A DNA stretch of 64,000 bases, taken from NCBI GenBank assembly GCA_949752745.1, contig OX457034.1, forward strand, positions 8,144,904 to 8,208,903, in the 5' to 3' direction. Of this stretch, positions 60,570-64,000 are shown piece by piece. This DNA comes from Protula sp. h YS-2021. Taxonomy: Eukaryota; Annelida; Polychaeta; Sabellida; Serpulidae. The notes below the pieces were generated by a model. It made no database searches. It was not told the DNA's origin and was given only the letters and a program-made list of their open reading frames with translations. Positions within the stretch are counted from its first letter, which is position 1, and each line of letters opens with the position of its first letter. A program made the translations under genes and the position numbers.

Positions 60570-63500
60570 ACAGTTTCGTAAGTACGGCGGCAGTACACAA
60601 ATACTTGAATTTTTCAGCATGCCGTACCCCAAGTAGTGTTATCACTAAGTGCGGTCACAGTCAAAGACAGGCAACTTCGATTTCTTAATATTTTATTCCA
60701 TTTTAGCAGGAAAACTCACAACATCTTTACTGATTTGACAAATAAGGGTTAATAGAAGGTGCAGTTATCGTGATACAAAAACTCTAGTGATATCCATCCC
60801 TGAAGAAACAATGTCAGTTTTTCTGGTAAAACGATTGATTTGTGTAAGTTGCTGTAACAATAAATGCATTTGTTGTTCAAAATTAGAAATATTCATGATT
60901 TTAAAATTATACAACTTTTGCATAGTTCTTCATCTTCATTTCTTCATTTTTTATGTGAAGACAATGAATAAAACTGTCCTAGGAGGCTTATGAACCGTTT
61001 GCGTTTTGGTAGCTGGGAATGCATATTTTGGGTGGAGCTTAGGATGTGCAGAAGTGAAATCTCACAAGGTACTTCTGAGTAGGTACCAGTTTTCAAAAGA
61101 TTCCAGTTTTCAAAAGCAGCAATGTTCATTTTAACTTGTTCTCATCTCCAGCTCAGAAATAGGGCCTTCTTAAAAGATTGTCTTATCCATCTATTTTTAT
61201 TATAATTACAAGCTATAAATAACTTACAACATTTTAAGTGGATATATATCAATGACATGATGTTGTACTTGGGCAGTCAATGACCGAGCCCAATAAGTCT
61301 CCAAGTGAACAGACCTAGACGTAGATTCGCTTCTGTGGTGGTACTTCAGTATTGACAAGACGACAAGATAACACAAACATTATCTGCTTGACTTTAATCA
61401 AGTATCAAAATTGCCCGAATGATTGATTTTGAAGTGCTATTTTTAAAATCATAAAATACTTAATTGACCTTGTTTCTTATTTATCTTTTTTGTAACTTAA
61501 ACAACTCCGAGAACTGCATCTCAGGCTGATTGAACTGCAGAACCGAGCACTCGCGCACGCACTCTCACACACAATCCCATGCTCACTCTCACTCGCACTC
61601 TCACACGCACTCCCACATGCACTCTCACACACATTTCGGGTGTTTAAAACTGCAACAAAGAAACTGCTTTGTATTTGTATAATTTGTAAGTTTATCGAAT
61701 AAAATTTTTTTATTAAGGACACCTAACTGGCTGAGCATTCTCCTCCCTAATAGGCAGGTTTTCCTACTAGTCAGGTAGGGGATTTGTTTGAAGACCAAAA
61801 CCAGAAATAACCAACAATAATAAAACCTGTTTTGTTTTCTGACACGGTTTTTACTGTCTCATTAAACTGGCTCAAATGGGTGACATACAAACTTACCAAC
61901 GGCCAATGCCTTAACAAAAAACTGACAACTGACCAATTTTTAGAAAATAAATTATTTTCTGTTAACTGCCTTATCAAAAGCAGGTCAGATTAAATATCAT
62001 TACTGATAAATGTACCATGCCACAAAGATACTAATGTCAAATTCCGCGAAGAAATTCCTCGGGTGTTTTGCGGCCTTCGACGAGCTTCCTAAGCAGAGCT
62101 TCTGAAATTCCGCGTAGTCGCGCTGCGCGCGTTTTTATTTTTCGGTTGACTCTCACAAAACTCTCTTATTTTGATATATCTAGTATTAATTGCATTTTTA
62201 TCTGTTGTTACATCGCCAGTGCATTTTAAACTTGTTTTCTTGTCACAGCACCATCGAATGTATTCCGGTTTTGAAATTTGCTTCACATACATGTGCCCAA
62301 CTAGATCACATCTAGGTTTTAGCTGTACTGCACATTTTGGAGGTACAAGCAGATACAAGCGGGACGCTGAAAACTTTGGTACGCTACATACCAGGTGACA
62401 GGGGCGAGATTACGAGGTTATCTTTGCCACGCAATTGCTAACACTCGATGACACAGAAGGGATTATAGGACTAGCTTTGTGATGTGAGACAGCACTTCTT
62501 TGCTTTCGTTTTGTCTGATGTAACTCAGGAGAGGAAGTTTTTGGGCTCTAAAAATTTGTGATAGAAAGGTGGTCAGTTGACCTTTTTATCATTAAGGCGT
62601 TGAACGTTGGTCAGTCGACTGCTGGTCTGTTGACCTACACCCGGTTCAAATAAACCTCTTTCTTTTTTACAAAATATGTGCAATTTGCATGTTGCTAACA
62701 CCAGATTTATCCGTTAAGTTGCCTTACACCTTGTCCGTTACAACTTTTGATAATTGTCAATTTTACTGAAAGCGACCATTCACTTCTCTTTCTTTCTTGT
62801 TCCTTCCATGTTTTAATTGTAATAGCATTATGAGTACATACTTAGCTACGAACTCTTTTATACATATTGCTAAGCCCGGTGATGCCCTCTAAACTGGAGT
62901 GTACCATCAATTCAAAGAGCACGAGATGTAACGTTTACTCAGGTAACGGACCCAAAATTGCAATTAACTCAGCCTCTCCCCTTCCTGTCTAAGCACAGCC
63001 CACAAAACCCTTTTAGCGTAGCTTGATACTACGTGCTTCTGAGGGGTAAGCACGGAGTGCTCACAAACAAGACTCTGCAGCGTGAAAAGTGGCTTATGTT
63101 CATTATTTACTTTATGAGACACAAGGCTGCTGTCCTTAATATACAGCTAGACTTCAGTGTAAAATTCACATTTATTTCATCATACTACTGTCATGTATCA
63201 TTACCAACATATCGACAATGTGTGAAACTCGGAATGTAATCCTAGAATGGGATGGCGTGGTATGTTCCATTCTAGTCAGGGTTTTCGATCTGCATAAAAT
63301 CCGGAAAGGCTTGTGGGTTTCAGTTAATTGTTTGGTGGCTGTAAATAGACGCAGGTGATAAATTTCGAATGGAACAGGGGCATTTTTGCTATATTTTAAG
63401 TAATGATATGTTGTTCTGTTTCAAAAAAAGAAACTGAAGTTTATCATTACAACATGTGTCAATGCTTACTTGAGTAGCGTTCTTATTCCGGCTCAAGTCT

Positions 63501-63590
63501 ATAACAAGTCATTGATATAAACAGAAGTACGCATGGTCACATAAAAACTGTCAACTATAAACAAATGTATAAATCTGGAAGGATGTAGGA
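60570..63590. other. No firm gene
   Basis: Mostly AT-rich. On the minus strand ~62,133-62,042 an open stretch ends in a stop and reads as a plausible protein tail (ARLRGISEALLRKLVEG ... PEEFLRGI), GC-richer than its surroundings. It may be a transposon remnant; I cannot name it. A short ctctcacacgcac repeat lies at 61,555-61,640. Confidence 0.4.
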
Positions 63591-63599
63591 TCATAGTAT

Positions 63600-63808
63600 C
63601 TTTTTGTATCGTGATATTATCATTTTGTGTGATATCATTCTGTGGGATCACATTGTCATTTTGTAGGATCCCATTATCATTTCGTAGGACTATATTGTCA
63701 TTTTGTAGGATCATGTTATCATTTTATAGGATCATATTATCATTTTGTAGGATCATGGTATCAGTATCGGATCGTATTATCATTTTGTAGGATCATATTA
63801 ATATCTAT
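63600..63808. repeat. 21-bp tandem repeat (attatcattttgtaggatca)
   Basis: About nine to ten imperfect copies; frames are open by repetition only. Confidence 0.88.
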
Positions 63809-63899
63809 CTATAGCGACAAGGAAATGGGTGCGGTGGAATTTGTCAATAATGTTCAGTTGCATCGATATTATTTTCTCTTGGTTTTTCGATGTCACGAG

Positions 63900-63978
63900 T
63901 GCGCTTCATTGGCATATGCACGTATGTACTTCATTGACATATGCACATATGTACTTCATCATTTGTATATGCACATAT
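63900..63978. repeat. 26-bp tandem repeat (cttcattggcatatgcacgt)
   Basis: Three copies near the window end. Confidence 0.7.
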
Positions 63979-64000
63979 CCTCCTCCCTGTAATGAATCCA

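Overview
This is a eukaryotic, intron-rich, AT-leaning genomic window. It is dominated by the 3' part of the gene for the catalytic subunit of DNA polymerase alpha (POLA1) and by repeats. The mix points to an invertebrate metazoan: a Polinton/Maverick, hAT elements, a tRNA-derived SINE, a LINE of the APE-endonuclease type, (TA)n tracts and many minisatellites. A mollusc, perhaps a bivalve, is my best guess, but the sequence does not prove it.

Plus strand, 2,178-36,020: eleven exons of POLA1 were assigned by reading the protein through AG/GT borders. They run from a 33-bp microexon and the catalytic YGDTDS motif to the stop codon, giving 475 residues in one continuous frame. The order is palm end, thumb, then the two zinc-binding modules (CysA, CysB) of the C-terminal domain. 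One intron (19.2 kb) holds a ~15.9-kb array of a 114-bp satellite with higher-order structure, plus a hAT remnant and a 200-N assembly gap (4,511-4,710).

Minus strand, 42,655-40,591: five more exons encode 155 residues of the N-terminal/exonuclease-fold part of POLA1, also in one frame. They lie beyond the 3' end of the plus-strand gene and face it. The two exon sets do not overlap in the protein. This is either an inversion or misassembly that split one gene, or parts of two copies.

The most unusual signal is in the introns. At six or more places, exon edges of POLA1, often with the splice site, have been duplicated into adjacent intron DNA. The cases are ~41 copies of a 33-bp unit made of the end of exon 22,736-22,867 and its donor, an exon-end array after 30,818, three decoy acceptors before 34,836, a part-duplicated exon at 25,549, an acceptor-bearing array at 42,650-43,110, and a short exon fragment at 2,648. 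The plus-strand cases were read base by base. The minus-strand array is less regular.

43.6-49.1 kb: a decayed Polinton/Maverick, with family-B polymerase on plus and capsid-like, packaging ATPase and integrase remnants on minus. All are broken by stops and frameshifts, and a SINE has inserted between ATPase and integrase. 49-64 kb has no gene I can recognise. It holds a LINE fragment, several terminal-inverted-repeat elements, long (TA)n tracts and small tandem arrays.
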